DNA from: Spirochaetota bacterium
Lineage (GTDB): Bacteria; Spirochaetota; UBA4802; UBA5550
Assembly (NCBI GenBank): GCA_024276015.1
Contig: JAJRXZ010000003.1
Span: forward strand, 1 to 61,332
Direction of reading: 5' to 3'
DNA: 61,332 nt
A model generated the notes under the pieces. That model did no database searches and was not told where the DNA came from. It was given only the letters and a program-made list of their open reading frames with translations. The position numbers and the translations under genes were made by a program. Shown here piece by piece: positions 1 to 8,525 of the stretch. Each line of letters opens with the position of its first letter. The first letter of the stretch is position 1.

Positions 1-50
1 CATGGAAAAGCAGAAAAGCTATTGAAAACATAATCTCTAAGTCGGTAGAG

Positions 51-66
51 TCCCGATGAATCGGGA
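51..66. repeat. Short palindrome, arms TCCCGAT/ATCGGGA
   Basis: A 16-bp palindrome with 7-bp arms and a 2-nt loop. A second element with closely related arms (TCCCGACT/AGTCGGGA) lies at 93-110, so the two look like copies of one REP-like hairpin family. Both fall inside tRNA-like sequence. Confidence 0.6.
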
Positions 67-92
67 TTAACCAATTTGTCGCAGGCTTACAG

Positions 93-110
93 TCCCGACT
101 TTAGTCGGGA
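93..110. repeat. Short palindrome, arms TCCCGACT/AGTCGGGA
   Basis: An 18-bp palindrome with 8-bp arms and a 2-nt loop, placed directly before the TTCGAGT T-loop-like sequence. It is related to the 51-66 palindrome. The remaining leader up to the ATPase gene (133-375) holds only the promoter described next; no other gene is evident there. Confidence 0.6.
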
Positions 111-323
111 TTCGAGTCCTGCCGGGGGAGCATTTAACCAATCGGTCAGATAAAAAATAATCGAGGTTTTGCCGGATTCAGGTTGAGTTGAAAGGACTAA
201 AAAAAGTACGGGGAAAATTTACGATCATGGCAATAGCACGTAATTTAGGGAAAATGATGAAACGTTAAGCGGAGATCTCCAATTGACGGGATGCAATGTA
301 ATTTCCTTATCACTATTAATTCC

Positions 324-352
324 TTGACCTGAAAACATCAAAATTGTAATAA
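324..352 (+). promoter_or_regulatory. Sigma-70-like promoter for the copper ATPase gene
   Basis: TTGACC at 324-329 and TAATAA at 347-352 are separated by exactly 17 nt, close to the consensus -35 and -10 boxes. They lie 35 nt upstream of the chosen start codon. No clear metalloregulator operator was recognised. Confidence 0.45.
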
Positions 353-387
353 AGAATTACAGTCTCACTACATAAATGGAGAATAAT

Positions 388-2466
388 ATGAACAAATACA
401 AATGCCCGAAATGCGGGATGGAATATGATAAACCCGGGAAATGCGCTATGGATGGTTACACACTTGTTAAAGTTGAGCATAATGAATCTGCTCATAATAA
501 TCATAAATCTTCCGAACATAAAAAACACGACCATTCTCAGCACCACAAGCACATGATTGAAGATTTCAAAAAAAGATTTATAGTATCGGTTTTTGTAACG
601 GTCCCAATCCTGATCCTTTCTCCGTTAATACAGAAATTTTTAGGCATAAAATTGGATTTTTTCGGAGATAAGTATCTGCTGTGGTTCTTATCAAGTTTTA
701 TATTCTTCTATGGCGGTTGGCCTTTTTTAAAAGGCATGGTCGACGAATTTTTGAAGAAACAACCAGGAATGATGACCCTCATTGCTCTTGCAATATCCGT
801 TGCATACTTTTACAGCTCGGCCGTTGTATTCGGTCTTGAAGGAAAATTCTTTTTCTGGGAACTTGCAACACTAATTGATGTAATGCTGATAGGACACTGG
901 ATTGAGATGAAATCTGTTCTGGGAGCATCAAAAGCGCTGGAAAAATTAGCGCAGTTGCTTCCCGATACGGCACATCTGGCCAGCGGTAAAGAGGTTAAAA
1001 TATCGGAGTTAAAAAAAGGCGATATCATTCTTGTTAAAGCAGGCGAAAAAATTCCTGCCGATGGCGTTATTGTGAAAGGGAGCAGTTATATTGATGAATC
1101 GATGCTCACAGGAGAATCAAAGCCCGTACAAAAAAAGAAAGATGAAAAAGTTATCGGAGGATCAATCAACGGAGACGGGATTCTCGAAATTAATGTTGAG
1201 GGCACAGGAGAAGAATCATATCTGAATAAAGTTATTAATCTTGTTAAAGACGCTCAGGCATCAAAATCGAAAACTCAGCGATTAGCCGACGTAGCTGCCA
1301 GATGGCTTACTTTTGTCGCTATCACAGCCGGAGCAGGAACTTTTGCCTACTGGATAACTTACGGCCCTGATCTGTCCTTTGCTATTGAAAGGATGGCTAC
1401 TGTAATGGTTATTGCCTGCCCCCACGCTTTAGGACTCGCAATACCGTTGGTTACTGCCGTATCAACATCTCTCTCTGCAAGAAACGGTTTGCTAATCAGG
1501 AACAGAACCGCATTCGAAAATTCCAGAAAAATCACAACAATAGTTTTTGATAAAACCGGAACGCTTACTGAAGGGAAATTCGGAGTAAATTCCATTAAAA
1601 TATTTGACAGCAGCTTTTCCGAAAAGCAAATTATTGAAATTGCACTTTCTCTTGAAAAAAACTCGGAACATCCCATTGCAAAAGGGATCATTGAGAAGTC
1701 AAAAGAGCTGAAAGCAGCTGATTTAAAAGTTTCCGATTTTAAAGTTCTGAAAGGAGAGGGTATTGAAGGTACAATTGACGGCAAAAATATTAAGCTTGTA
1801 AGCCGAAAATATCTCGATAAAATGAGCATCTTTACTGACAAAGATGAAACCGATCACAGCGGTACTCTTGTATATCTCCTTATTAACGACAAACCTGCAG
1901 GATTAATTATTCTTTCAGATAAAATCAGAAACGAATCCTATGAAGCAATAAAAGAACTCCAGAAAATCGGTGTCAGATGCTGGATGCTTACGGGAGACAA
2001 CAAGAAAATTGCCGAAAAAGTTTCTGACGAACTGAAACTTGACGGTTATTTTGCCGAAGTGCTGCCTCATGAAAAATTGGAAAAAGTAAAGGAATTGCAG
2101 GGTAAAGGAGAGTTTGTTGCAATGACCGGAGACGGTATTAACGACGCCCCTGCCCTTGCTCAAGCAGATGTCGGCATAGCAATCGGATCAGGGACGGATG
2201 TTGCTGCAGAAACTGCTGATATAATACTGGTGAACAGCAACCCAAAAGACGTAAATTCCTTAATACTTTTCGGCAAGGCAACTTACAGCAAAATGGTTCA
2301 AAACTTATTCTGGGCAACAGGGTACAACGTCATTGCTATCCCCCTTGCAGCAGGAGTCTTATACAATATAGGCATTGTCATTTCTCCGGCTATTGGAGCA
2401 GCATTAATGAGCCTCAGTACGGTGATTGTTGCTATTAATGCTAAATTTCTAAAAGTGAAGCGGTAA
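388..2466 (+). CDS. copB: CopB-type heavy-metal P1B-ATPase (CPH class)
   Basis: A metal-exporting P-type ATPase of the inner membrane. Visible motifs are TGES (from residue 241), the transmembrane metal site Cys344-Pro345-His346, the phosphorylation loop DKTGT (Asp388), the SEHP nucleotide-site motif and GDGINDAP (from residue 581). The CPH motif, rather than CPC, is typical of the CopB/P1B-3 group, usually assigned to copper or silver export. The N terminus carries two Cys pairs (CPKCGM and a following Cys) and a His-rich stretch (residues ~30-55) in place of a canonical HMA domain. I start at ATG 388 because GGAG at 377-380 is well spaced for it; ATG 376 is the in-frame alternative. It stands alone, convergent with the dehydrogenase gene. 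Metal specificity is inferred. Confidence 0.9.
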   Translation: MNKYKCPKCGMEYDKPGKCAMDGYTLVKVEHNESAHNNHKSSEHKKHDHSQHHKHMIEDFKKRFIVSVFVTVPILILSPLIQKFLGIKLDFFGDKYLLWFLSSFIFFYGGWPFLKGMVDEFLKKQPGMMTLIALAISVAYFYSSAVVFGLEGKFFFWELATLIDVMLIGHWIEMKSVLGASKALEKLAQLLPDTAHLASGKEVKISELKKGDIILVKAGEKIPADGVIVKGSSYIDESMLTGESKPVQKKKDEKVIGGSINGDGILEINVEGTGEESYLNKVINLVKDAQASKSKTQRLADVAARWLTFVAITAGAGTFAYWITYGPDLSFAIERMATVMVIACPHALGLAIPLVTAVSTSLSARNGLLIRNRTAFENSRKITTIVFDKTGTLTEGKFGVNSIKIFDSSFSEKQIIEIALSLEKNSEHPIAKGIIEKSKELKAADLKVSDFKVLKGEGIEGTIDGKNIKLVSRKYLDKMSIFTDKDETDHSGTLVYLLINDKPAGLIILSDKIRNESYEAIKELQKIGVRCWMLTGDNKKIAEKVSDELKLDGYFAEVLPHEKLEKVKELQGKGEFVAMTGDGINDAPALAQADVGIAIGSGTDVAAETADIILVNSNPKDVNSLILFGKATYSKMVQNLFWATGYNVIAIPLAAGVLYNIGIVISPAIGAALMSLSTVIVAINAKFLKVKR

Positions 2467-2509
2467 TCTTTTAAATATATGGCCATTTATTAATATTCGG
2501 AGCAATTAT

Positions 2510-3757
2510 TCAGATCCCTCTGTCAATTGTTGCCTGATGCACTCTTTTCAATGCCAGTATGAATGATGCTAAACGATAACTGACATTATACTTACGTGAA
2601 GCTTCAACAACATTCTCAAAAGCCTGACCCATTATGTTATCCAGCTCTATATTAACGGTTTCATGCCCCCACTTGTGAACCTGTATATTCTGAGCCCATT
2701 CAAAATACGATACAGTAACACCTCCTGCATTTGCTAGGATGTCCGGAGCAATAATTACTCCCTTATCGTGAAGATATTTGTCAGCAACAGGAGTTATAGG
2801 CCCGTTTGCCCCTTCCACAATAAATCTTGCCTTTATGCTTTCCATGTTTTTATCATTAATAACATGCCCCAGAGCTGCAGGGATTATTATATCGCAATCA
2901 CGAGTAAAAATTTCCTCTCCATCAAGCGGATCGGAATCTTTAAAACCCGCCACTGTTTTTTCTCTTTTAAGATGCTTGATCAGCAGATCAATATCCAAAC
3001 CATCTTTATTATAAATCCCCCCTCTTTTATCAGAAACGGCAATTATTCTTGCCCCCATCTCATGGAGATATTCGGCAGCATAGCTTCCCACATTGCCGAA
3101 TCCCTGTATTGCAACTCTTTTACCGGAAATGTCCTCTTTATGCTCTTTCAGAAGATGGCGCGTTATCATTGCCACACCGGAACCTGTAGCTCCGGTTCGT
3201 TCGGATATGCCTCCAAGGGCAAGAGGCTTACCCGTTACAATCGCCGGAGTATATCCGTGCTTTGCTCCGTAGGCATCCATCATCCAGCCCATGACTTTAG
3301 GGTTTGTTCCCATATCGGGAGCCATTATATCCCTGAAAGGGCCGATAATATGATCCGCATTATTCATAAAACGCACTGTTAAGGACCTCAATTCGCGCTG
3401 TGACAACAGATCGGGATCAACGGATATTCCGCCCTTCGCTCCTCCAAAAGGGATATTCATTAAAGCGCATTTCCATGTCATCAGCGATGCCAGGGCTCTC
3501 ACTTCGTCAAGATCTACTTCGGGGTGAAACCTGATCCCCCCCTTATAAGGTCCTCTGGCGCCGCTGTGCTGTACCCTGAATCCGTTAAAGACCCGCAGTT
3601 CTCCCCTGTCATCCGTAATGGGTACTGCAATCTGCAATTCCCTCCAGGGCATTGTATAGAGCTTCCGGTAACTATCAGGTATTTCAAGAATATCTGCGGC
3701 CTCTAACAGATGAGAATTTACAGCATCATTTGCTCTGTTCAATTTATTATTCTGCAT
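2510..3757 (-). CDS. gdhA: Glutamate dehydrogenase (Glu/Leu/Phe/Val family)
   Basis: Interconverts glutamate with 2-oxoglutarate and ammonium in the cytoplasm, linking nitrogen and carbon metabolism. The 415-residue length is typical of the hexameric family. The substrate-site lysines are seen in KGGIRFHP (Lys72) and GGAKGG (Lys108). A Rossmann-type dinucleotide site GFGNVGS starts near residue 219. The segment after the nucleotide fold is complete to the usual C terminus. Coenzyme preference (NAD or NADP) cannot be read with confidence. It is a single-gene unit on the minus strand, convergent with the ATPase gene and divergent from the small gene at 3956. A Leu or Phe dehydrogenase is possible, but the length and motifs favour Glu. 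Confidence 0.92.
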   Translation of the reverse strand: MQNNKLNRANDAVNSHLLEAADILEIPDSYRKLYTMPWRELQIAVPITDDRGELRVFNGFRVQHSGARGPYKGGIRFHPEVDLDEVRALASLMTWKCALMNIPFGGAKGGISVDPDLLSQRELRSLTVRFMNNADHIIGPFRDIMAPDMGTNPKVMGWMMDAYGAKHGYTPAIVTGKPLALGGISERTGATGSGVAMITRHLLKEHKEDISGKRVAIQGFGNVGSYAAEYLHEMGARIIAVSDKRGGIYNKDGLDIDLLIKHLKREKTVAGFKDSDPLDGEEIFTRDCDIIIPAALGHVINDKNMESIKARFIVEGANGPITPVADKYLHDKGVIIAPDILANAGGVTVSYFEWAQNIQVHKWGHETVNIELDNIMGQAFENVVEASRKYNVSYRLASFILALKRVHQATIDRGI

Positions 3758-3883
3758 ATTAAACTCTTTAAAACAAATATTTTAATTCTTGTTGCCATAT
3801 AACTTCTATTCCCGAATTTATGTCAAGCATTTGAGATAAGAACAAAAGAAAGGGTATTGTAAAAATAAAATCACTAAGAATAC

Positions 3884-3912
3884 TTGACTAAAATCCGCGG
3901 CATATATATATT
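3884..3912 (+). promoter_or_regulatory. Promoter of the 56-residue protein gene
   Basis: TTGACT (3884-3889) and TATATT (3907-3912) with a 17-nt spacer, about 44 nt before the ATG at 3956. With the strong ribosome site AGGAGG it suggests a well-expressed small gene. Confidence 0.5.
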
Positions 3913-3955
3913 TTTTACAATTCAACATTAAATTTATTTATAGGAGGATAAAACA

Positions 3956-4126
3956 ATGAAAGCCTGGGAAAAACTTGAACAGCTTGAAAAAGAAAAAATT
4001 CACCTTCAAAAAATTGTGAAAGAAGAACAGGAAAAATGCAGCCACTTCAATGTCAATCATGAAAATACTTTCACATATACAAAAAATCTCTGTCTTGACT
4101 GCGGCAAACGCTGGAAAGGATTTTAA
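3956..4126 (+). CDS. Small Cys-rich, possibly zinc-binding protein
   Basis: A 56-residue ORF with every sign of being expressed: a near-consensus promoter, AGGAGG eight bases before the ATG, and a terminator hairpin just after the stop. Residues 1-27 are a charged, probably helical segment rich in Glu and Lys. The second half has Cys28-Ser-His30 and a CxxC pair (Cys46-Leu-Asp-Cys49) followed by a basic C terminus GKRWKGF, suggesting one zinc-binding site. I do not recognise the family. It could be a small regulator or an accessory to a larger zinc-ribbon protein. No operon partner is near. Confidence 0.6.
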   Translation: MKAWEKLEQLEKEKIHLQKIVKEEQEKCSHFNVNHENTFTYTKNLCLDCGKRWKGF

Positions 4127-4142
4127 CATCTAAAATTAACCG

Positions 4143-4179
4143 GAGAGTATAATCTTTTAAAAAAGACTCTCTGTTTTTC
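4143..4179 (+). terminator. Rho-independent terminator after the small gene
   Basis: Stem GAGAGT (4143-4148) pairs with ACTCTC (4166-4171), followed by TGTTTTTCTTT. It sits 17 nt after the stop at 4126. The rest of 4180-4405 is AT-rich and holds nothing I can name. Confidence 0.5.
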
Positions 4180-4405
4180 TTTACAAAAACATAGCCCGCA
4201 TAAAGAAGAGAACCTTTCCGGGAACTTCTCTAAGAAAAATTCTTTTTAATTTTAAAAAACCGCAAATTATATCAAAAGCGTGGATTTTGTCCCTTGACAA
4301 AGGATAATATCCCGATTAAATTAATATAATTTTCAATGATGATCAATATAACAGCGGGTTGTTTTTTTCAGGGAAAAATAAAAACGACTTTTTCATAAAA
4401 ACTTA

Positions 4406-4434
4406 TTGAAAATCTATCAAGTATAATATATTAT
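4406..4434 (+). promoter_or_regulatory. Promoter of the Cache-permease pair
   Basis: TTGAAA (4406-4411) and TATTAT (4429-4434), spacer 17 nt, 42 nt before the ATG of the Cache gene. I looked for a purine riboswitch here because a purine permease follows and saw no conserved core. Confidence 0.4.
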
Positions 4435-4475
4435 AAACTACCTGTCTCGCCGGGACAAAATTACGAGGAAAATTA

Positions 4476-5399
4476 ATGACCGAAAAAGCTCCGCCATACA
4501 AGAGAATCTCTGAAAAATTTAAGTTTTCCATTAAGCTTATTATTATAATCCTGATACTATCCCCTTTTACCGTACTCAGAAGCGCGCTTTATTCCCAGCA
4601 AAAATATACTTACAGGCGTACAAAGATGGTTGTAGCCATGCTGGAGGACGCTGTAAAAGAGATCGAAAAGAAGGGACGCGCCGCTTTCCCTCAATTCAGA
4701 ATTAAAGGCAGTAAATGGTTCAAGGGCGAAATGTATCTATTCATCTATACTATGGAAGGCGTAAATATTGTTCACCCTGTACTGGAACACCTTGAAGGCA
4801 AGAACTTATATAATCTAAAGGATATTAACGGCCGGCCCCTGATTCAGCATCTCATCTGGAAAGCACAAAAGGGCGGCGGCTGGGTGCATTATATGTGGAC
4901 CCGCCCCGGAGAATTTATACCTACGTGGAAAAGCGGATATGTAAAAAAAGCGGTAATGCCTGACGGTGAAGAATGCTTTGTAGGAACAGGCGTTTACAAT
5001 ATCCGAACCGAAAAGCAGTTCATTATTGAAATGGTTGACGACGCAATCGATCTGATCAAGAAAAAAGGTAAGAAAGCTTTTAAGGTATTCAGAGACGACT
5101 CAAGCCAATTTGCTTTCAGAGATTCCTATATTTTTATATTTAAAGACGACGGAACCGCAGTTGTCGACCCGGCTTTCCCCTCTCTTGAAGGAAGAAGTCT
5201 TCTAAAGTATAAAATTATTCGGCAAATGATTGAAAGGATCAGAAATAAGGACAAAGCCTGGGTTTCATATTTAAGACCTAAGCCGGGCGACATAAAACCT
5301 TCAAAGAAACTGGCCTATCTTCGAGCAATAAAAATCGGGAATGAGCGATTTATCGTTGGATCAGATTTTTTCCCGGCAAAACCGATCTGGATGAGGTAA
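4476..5399 (+). CDS. Membrane-anchored double-Cache ligand-binding protein
   Basis: A 307-residue protein with one N-terminal hydrophobic segment (residues ~18-38), then two successive Cache-like modules (~50-180 and ~185-300). Each module has the helix-rich KKKGKKAF-type entry and a beta-strand core with 'VxHPxLEG' or 'VVDPAFPSLEG' signatures characteristic of the single Cache 2 family. There is no kinase, methyl-accepting or cyclic-nucleotide output domain after the sensor; the protein simply ends. Its stop lies 3 nt before the permease start, so the two are almost certainly co-transcribed. I infer a periplasm-facing binding protein that could present or sense a ligand for the transporter; no experiment is known to me. 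The family call is firm, the role is not. Confidence 0.8.
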   Translation: MTEKAPPYKRISEKFKFSIKLIIIILILSPFTVLRSALYSQQKYTYRRTKMVVAMLEDAVKEIEKKGRAAFPQFRIKGSKWFKGEMYLFIYTMEGVNIVHPVLEHLEGKNLYNLKDINGRPLIQHLIWKAQKGGGWVHYMWTRPGEFIPTWKSGYVKKAVMPDGEECFVGTGVYNIRTEKQFIIEMVDDAIDLIKKKGKKAFKVFRDDSSQFAFRDSYIFIFKDDGTAVVDPAFPSLEGRSLLKYKIIRQMIERIRNKDKAWVSYLRPKPGDIKPSKKLAYLRAIKIGNERFIVGSDFFPAKPIWMR

Positions 5400-5402
5400 G
5401 AA

Positions 5403-6740
5403 ATGGCAATATCTTCGAATCTAATTTACGGCGTAGATGACAGACCCCCTATTATAATTACTTTTCTTGCGGGGATTCAGCATACATTTGTTATGTCAAG
5501 CACGCTGATATTGCCCGTTGTTATTATAAGCGAAATCGGAGGAACTCAACAGGAGATTCAAAGCGTAGTTGCATTTACAATGATCGCAGCGGGTTTTACA
5601 ACAATGCTTCAGTTTATGAAAGGCCCCATAGGCTCGGGCTACCTATGCCCTTACCTTGCAGGAGTTCCATACTTTTCAGCATCCATGAAAGCGGCATGGC
5701 TGGGAGGAATGCCCCTTCTAAGCGGAATGATAGTAATGTCAGGGATATTCGAATCAATTTTTTCAAGAGCGGTGCGGAAAATACGCTTTCTATTCCCAAC
5801 CGAAGTAACAGGCGTAGTTGTTTTAATGGTGGGAGTTGCGCTGATCCCTCTTGGCGCATCAAATTTTCTCGGCCTTGAAACGGACGAAACTCTTTTCCAG
5901 ATACCCGATATTATTGTAGGCATCACAACTCTTGCCATTATGATCGGCCTCAATGTGTGGGCAACAGGGCCTTTGAGAGTATATTGCGTATTTATAGGCA
6001 TGACCATCGGCTATATTCTGGCATATTCCATCGGCATTATGACGCCCATAGATATTAACCATGTAACTACCGCAAAGTGGTTCTCATTTCCGGAAAGCAG
6101 ATTTTCAGGTTTTGCCTTTGATAAGTCTCTCATTCTCCCCTTTACTATTGCGGCTTTATGTTCCTGCTTAAAATCTATCGGGGATTTTATCACATGCCAG
6201 AAGATCAACAGCGACGACTGGAAGGAACCTGACATGACAAGCATAAGCAACGGGCTTCTTGGAGGCGGCATCGGCACCTTCACATCGGGTCTGCTCGGAG
6301 GGCTGGGAGTGGGAACATCCTCAAGTAATGTTGGTGTTTCTGCCGCGACAGGCGCTACAAGCCGTTATATAGGAATTTCTGCAGGTTTGCTCTTCATACT
6401 CTTTGCATGTCTTCCAAAAATTTCGGCTCTCTTTTCCATAATGCCTAAACCTGTTATGGGAGCAATACTTATATTTGTAACGAGCTACATGATAACCGCC
6501 GGGATGCAGATACTCATGTCTGTGGAAACCGATATTCAAAAAATTTTCATCATCGGAGTATCGATCATATTCGGACTCAGCGCCGATATTCTCCCAAATC
6601 TTTATGATTATCTGCCAGAAGGATTGAAACCTGTCTTCAGTTCCTCAATGACGCTGTCAACAGTACTGGCAATAACACTGGCTCAAATTTTTAAAGTGGG
6701 AGATATCATTAAAAATGCTCTTACGAGAAATCCATCCTGA
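5403..6740 (+). CDS. Xanthine/uracil permease (NCS2 family)
   Basis: A polytopic inner-membrane transporter of 445 residues, the usual length for the nucleobase-cation symporter 2 family, which takes up uracil, xanthine or uric acid with protons. Glycine-rich membrane helices throughout, the 'GDFITCQKIN' segment in mid-protein and 'GVSAATGATSRYIG' near residue 310 match the family's conserved substrate-binding half-helix region. Substrate cannot be assigned from sequence. It follows the double-Cache gene by 3 nt, an uncommon partnership. Downstream it faces the HtrA gene, and a 10-bp inverted repeat (6717-6726 with 6793-6802) spans its stop codon. Confidence 0.9.
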   Translation: MAISSNLIYGVDDRPPIIITFLAGIQHTFVMSSTLILPVVIISEIGGTQQEIQSVVAFTMIAAGFTTMLQFMKGPIGSGYLCPYLAGVPYFSASMKAAWLGGMPLLSGMIVMSGIFESIFSRAVRKIRFLFPTEVTGVVVLMVGVALIPLGASNFLGLETDETLFQIPDIIVGITTLAIMIGLNVWATGPLRVYCVFIGMTIGYILAYSIGIMTPIDINHVTTAKWFSFPESRFSGFAFDKSLILPFTIAALCSCLKSIGDFITCQKINSDDWKEPDMTSISNGLLGGGIGTFTSGLLGGLGVGTSSSNVGVSAATGATSRYIGISAGLLFILFACLPKISALFSIMPKPVMGAILIFVTSYMITAGMQILMSVETDIQKIFIIGVSIIFGLSADILPNLYDYLPEGLKPVFSSSMTLSTVLAITLAQIFKVGDIIKNALTRNPS

Positions 6741-6802
6741 TCCGCTTATACCGATCGATCATCTCCGTTAAAATTCCGCGCAGATTAAAAATTCGTAAGA
6801 GC
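6717..6802. repeat. 10-bp inverted repeat spanning the permease stop
   Basis: GCTCTTACGA at 6717-6726 and TCGTAAGAGC at 6793-6802 are perfect complements separated by 66 nt, between the convergent permease and protease genes. The loop is long for a simple terminator, so this may be an RNA stem between convergent transcripts. Confidence 0.4.
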
Positions 6803-6806
6803 ACAT

Positions 6807-8255
6807 TTACTGCTTTTTAAAAGCCAGAAACATTGAACCGGACCTTACTTTAACGAACATTCTGACAATAGTGCCTTTTTTTACGGATTTTAATATCTTT
6901 ATAAATTGTTCCGGACCGGAAATATCTTCATCGTTGAGTCTCAATATAACATATCCCCTTCTCAGTCCCGCTTCGTATGCTCTGCTGCTCCTATCAATAC
7001 CGGATACAACAACGCCTCCATCCTTTTTATCAAGACCGAGAGATCTTCTCCTTTCAGAAGGTATATTTCTTACTTTAATCCCAAGCACGCCTTTTTCCTC
7101 TGCGCTTTTACGGGGAAGCCTTCTCTTTTTGCCTATATGATCGGGCATCTCTTCAAGCTTTATTTTAAGCGTTTTTGTTTTTCCCTTTCTGAATATCTCA
7201 ACTTCAACTTTTTTCCCAACACCTGCCATTGACGCATACCAAGGAAGATCCGATGAATCTTTTATCTCTTTTCCGTCAAATTTGATTATTATATCGCCCG
7301 CTTTAAGTCCTGCTTTATGTCCCGGCGTCCCTTCTATCACATCGCTCACAAGAGCTCCTTTTGCAGAATCCAACCCGAACGATTTTGCCAGATCCCCCGT
7401 CACTCTCTGAATACGTATGCCTATCCAGCTTCTTGTAACTCTTCCCTTGGATTTTAACTGAGGGATCAGACTCTTTGCCAGATTTATAGGAATTGCGAAG
7501 CCGATACCCTGCGCCGTTCTTATTATTGCAGTATTTATCCCCACAACTCTGCCTTTCATGTCTATGAGCGGGCCCCCGGAATTTCCCGGATTAATTGAAG
7601 CATCGGTTTGTATAAAATTATAATAACCCTGCCTTCCGCTGGGATTAACATTTTTTCTACCCTTTGCGCTGACAATACCTGCTGTCACTGTATGGGAAAG
7701 ACCGAATGGGTTGCCTATGGCTATAACCCAGTCGCCAATATTCAAACCGGAAGAATCACCCAGATTTGCATAGGGAAGTTCTTCCTTTGCATTTATTTTG
7801 ATCAGTGCAATATCGGTTTTCGGGTCTTTACCGATCACCTTTGCATTATATTCTTTATTATTATTCAGTTTAACCTTAATATCACTTGCACGCTCAACTA
7901 CATGATTATTGGTCAGGATATAACCGTCTTTTGATATGATCACACCGCTCCCAACACCGCGGTTTCTGAATTTTCCGGGGGATCTCGAACCTGGCTGTTT
8001 AAAAAACCTTTTAAAGTGTTCCGGCATCTTAAAATTCGGAGAATTAAAGGGAAAATAGTTATTCAAATTTCTCTCAACAACAAAAGAAGTTTTCACATTA
8101 ACCACAGCCGGAATAACTTTCTTCACAATCGGATTCAGCGAAGGAAGGGTAACTGACCTGGCGCTTTCAGGTTTGGCTATGCAGCCTGTTATTATAAGAA
8201 TAACATTGATAAAAACTAAAAAACGATTATTGATGCTTCTCTCTAATAACTTCAT
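6807..8255 (-). CDS. degP: HtrA/DegP-like serine protease, lipoprotein
   Basis: A periplasmic protease of the S1C family with two PDZ domains, acting in envelope protein quality control. Numbered from the ATG at 8255, the catalytic triad is His118 (TNNHVV), Asp148 (KTDIAL) and Ser226 (GNSGGP). PDZ domains occupy about 270-360 and 385-480. The N terminus is a lipoprotein signal ending in IITGC (Cys25), so it is probably membrane anchored rather than soluble like E. coli DegP. A GTG two codons upstream (8261) is an alternative start. The gene is monocistronic. It could be DegQ- or DegS-like, but the two PDZ domains exclude a DegS assignment. Confidence 0.92.
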   Translation of the reverse strand: MKLLERSINNRFLVFINVILIITGCIAKPESARSVTLPSLNPIVKKVIPAVVNVKTSFVVERNLNNYFPFNSPNFKMPEHFKRFFKQPGSRSPGKFRNRGVGSGVIISKDGYILTNNHVVERASDIKVKLNNNKEYNAKVIGKDPKTDIALIKINAKEELPYANLGDSSGLNIGDWVIAIGNPFGLSHTVTAGIVSAKGRKNVNPSGRQGYYNFIQTDASINPGNSGGPLIDMKGRVVGINTAIIRTAQGIGFAIPINLAKSLIPQLKSKGRVTRSWIGIRIQRVTGDLAKSFGLDSAKGALVSDVIEGTPGHKAGLKAGDIIIKFDGKEIKDSSDLPWYASMAGVGKKVEVEIFRKGKTKTLKIKLEEMPDHIGKKRRLPRKSAEEKGVLGIKVRNIPSERRRSLGLDKKDGGVVVSGIDRSSRAYEAGLRRGYVILRLNDEDISGPEQFIKILKSVKKGTIVRMFVKVRSGSMFLAFKKQ

Positions 8256-8525
8256 AATCACCAGCCTTAAATTAATCGATCAAAAATCTATTAATATTGA
8301 TCTTCTATTCAAATTGTTTTCAACAATTATTAATTTATTTAACTGTATAATAATGTCAAGACAGAAAGGTTAAATCAAAGCAAAAGTAACGGGGAAGGCT
8401 GGCGGAAACAACAAATAAGAGCATCAAATAAAAAATTTTCTTGAAATTAAAATATTCTTCAGATAATAAGCTTGATATCTACCACCCTGAATACAAACAG
8501 GATCTTTTGCATAGAATTTAATTAA

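Larger units (their letters stand above)
39..132 (+). pseudogene. tRNA-Asn-like relic interrupted by two palindromes
   Basis: The stretch has tRNA landmarks in order: a D-loop-like AGTCGGTAGAG (40-50), TTAACC (67-72) resembling the anticodon-loop side of tRNA-Asn (GTT), GTCGCAGG (78-85), a T-loop with TTCGAGT (111-117) and an acceptor-like 3' end GGGGGAGCA. Two perfect-arm palindromes sit inside it, at 51-66 and 93-110. The first occupies the place of the 5' anticodon stem and the second lies just before the T-loop. No 5' acceptor strand able to pair with CGGGGGA is present upstream, so this cannot fold as a normal tRNA. It may be a decayed tRNA, an attachment-site remnant or a local assembly artefact. 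Confidence 0.35.

Noticed and set aside
2768-3382. Plus-strand 204-codon ORF opposite glutamate dehydrogenase
   Set aside because: It is a shadow of the real gene on the other strand, with no family signal.
4435-4475. Purine riboswitch before the permease operon
   Set aside because: The leader is only about 40 nt from the -10 box to the start and shows no conserved core.
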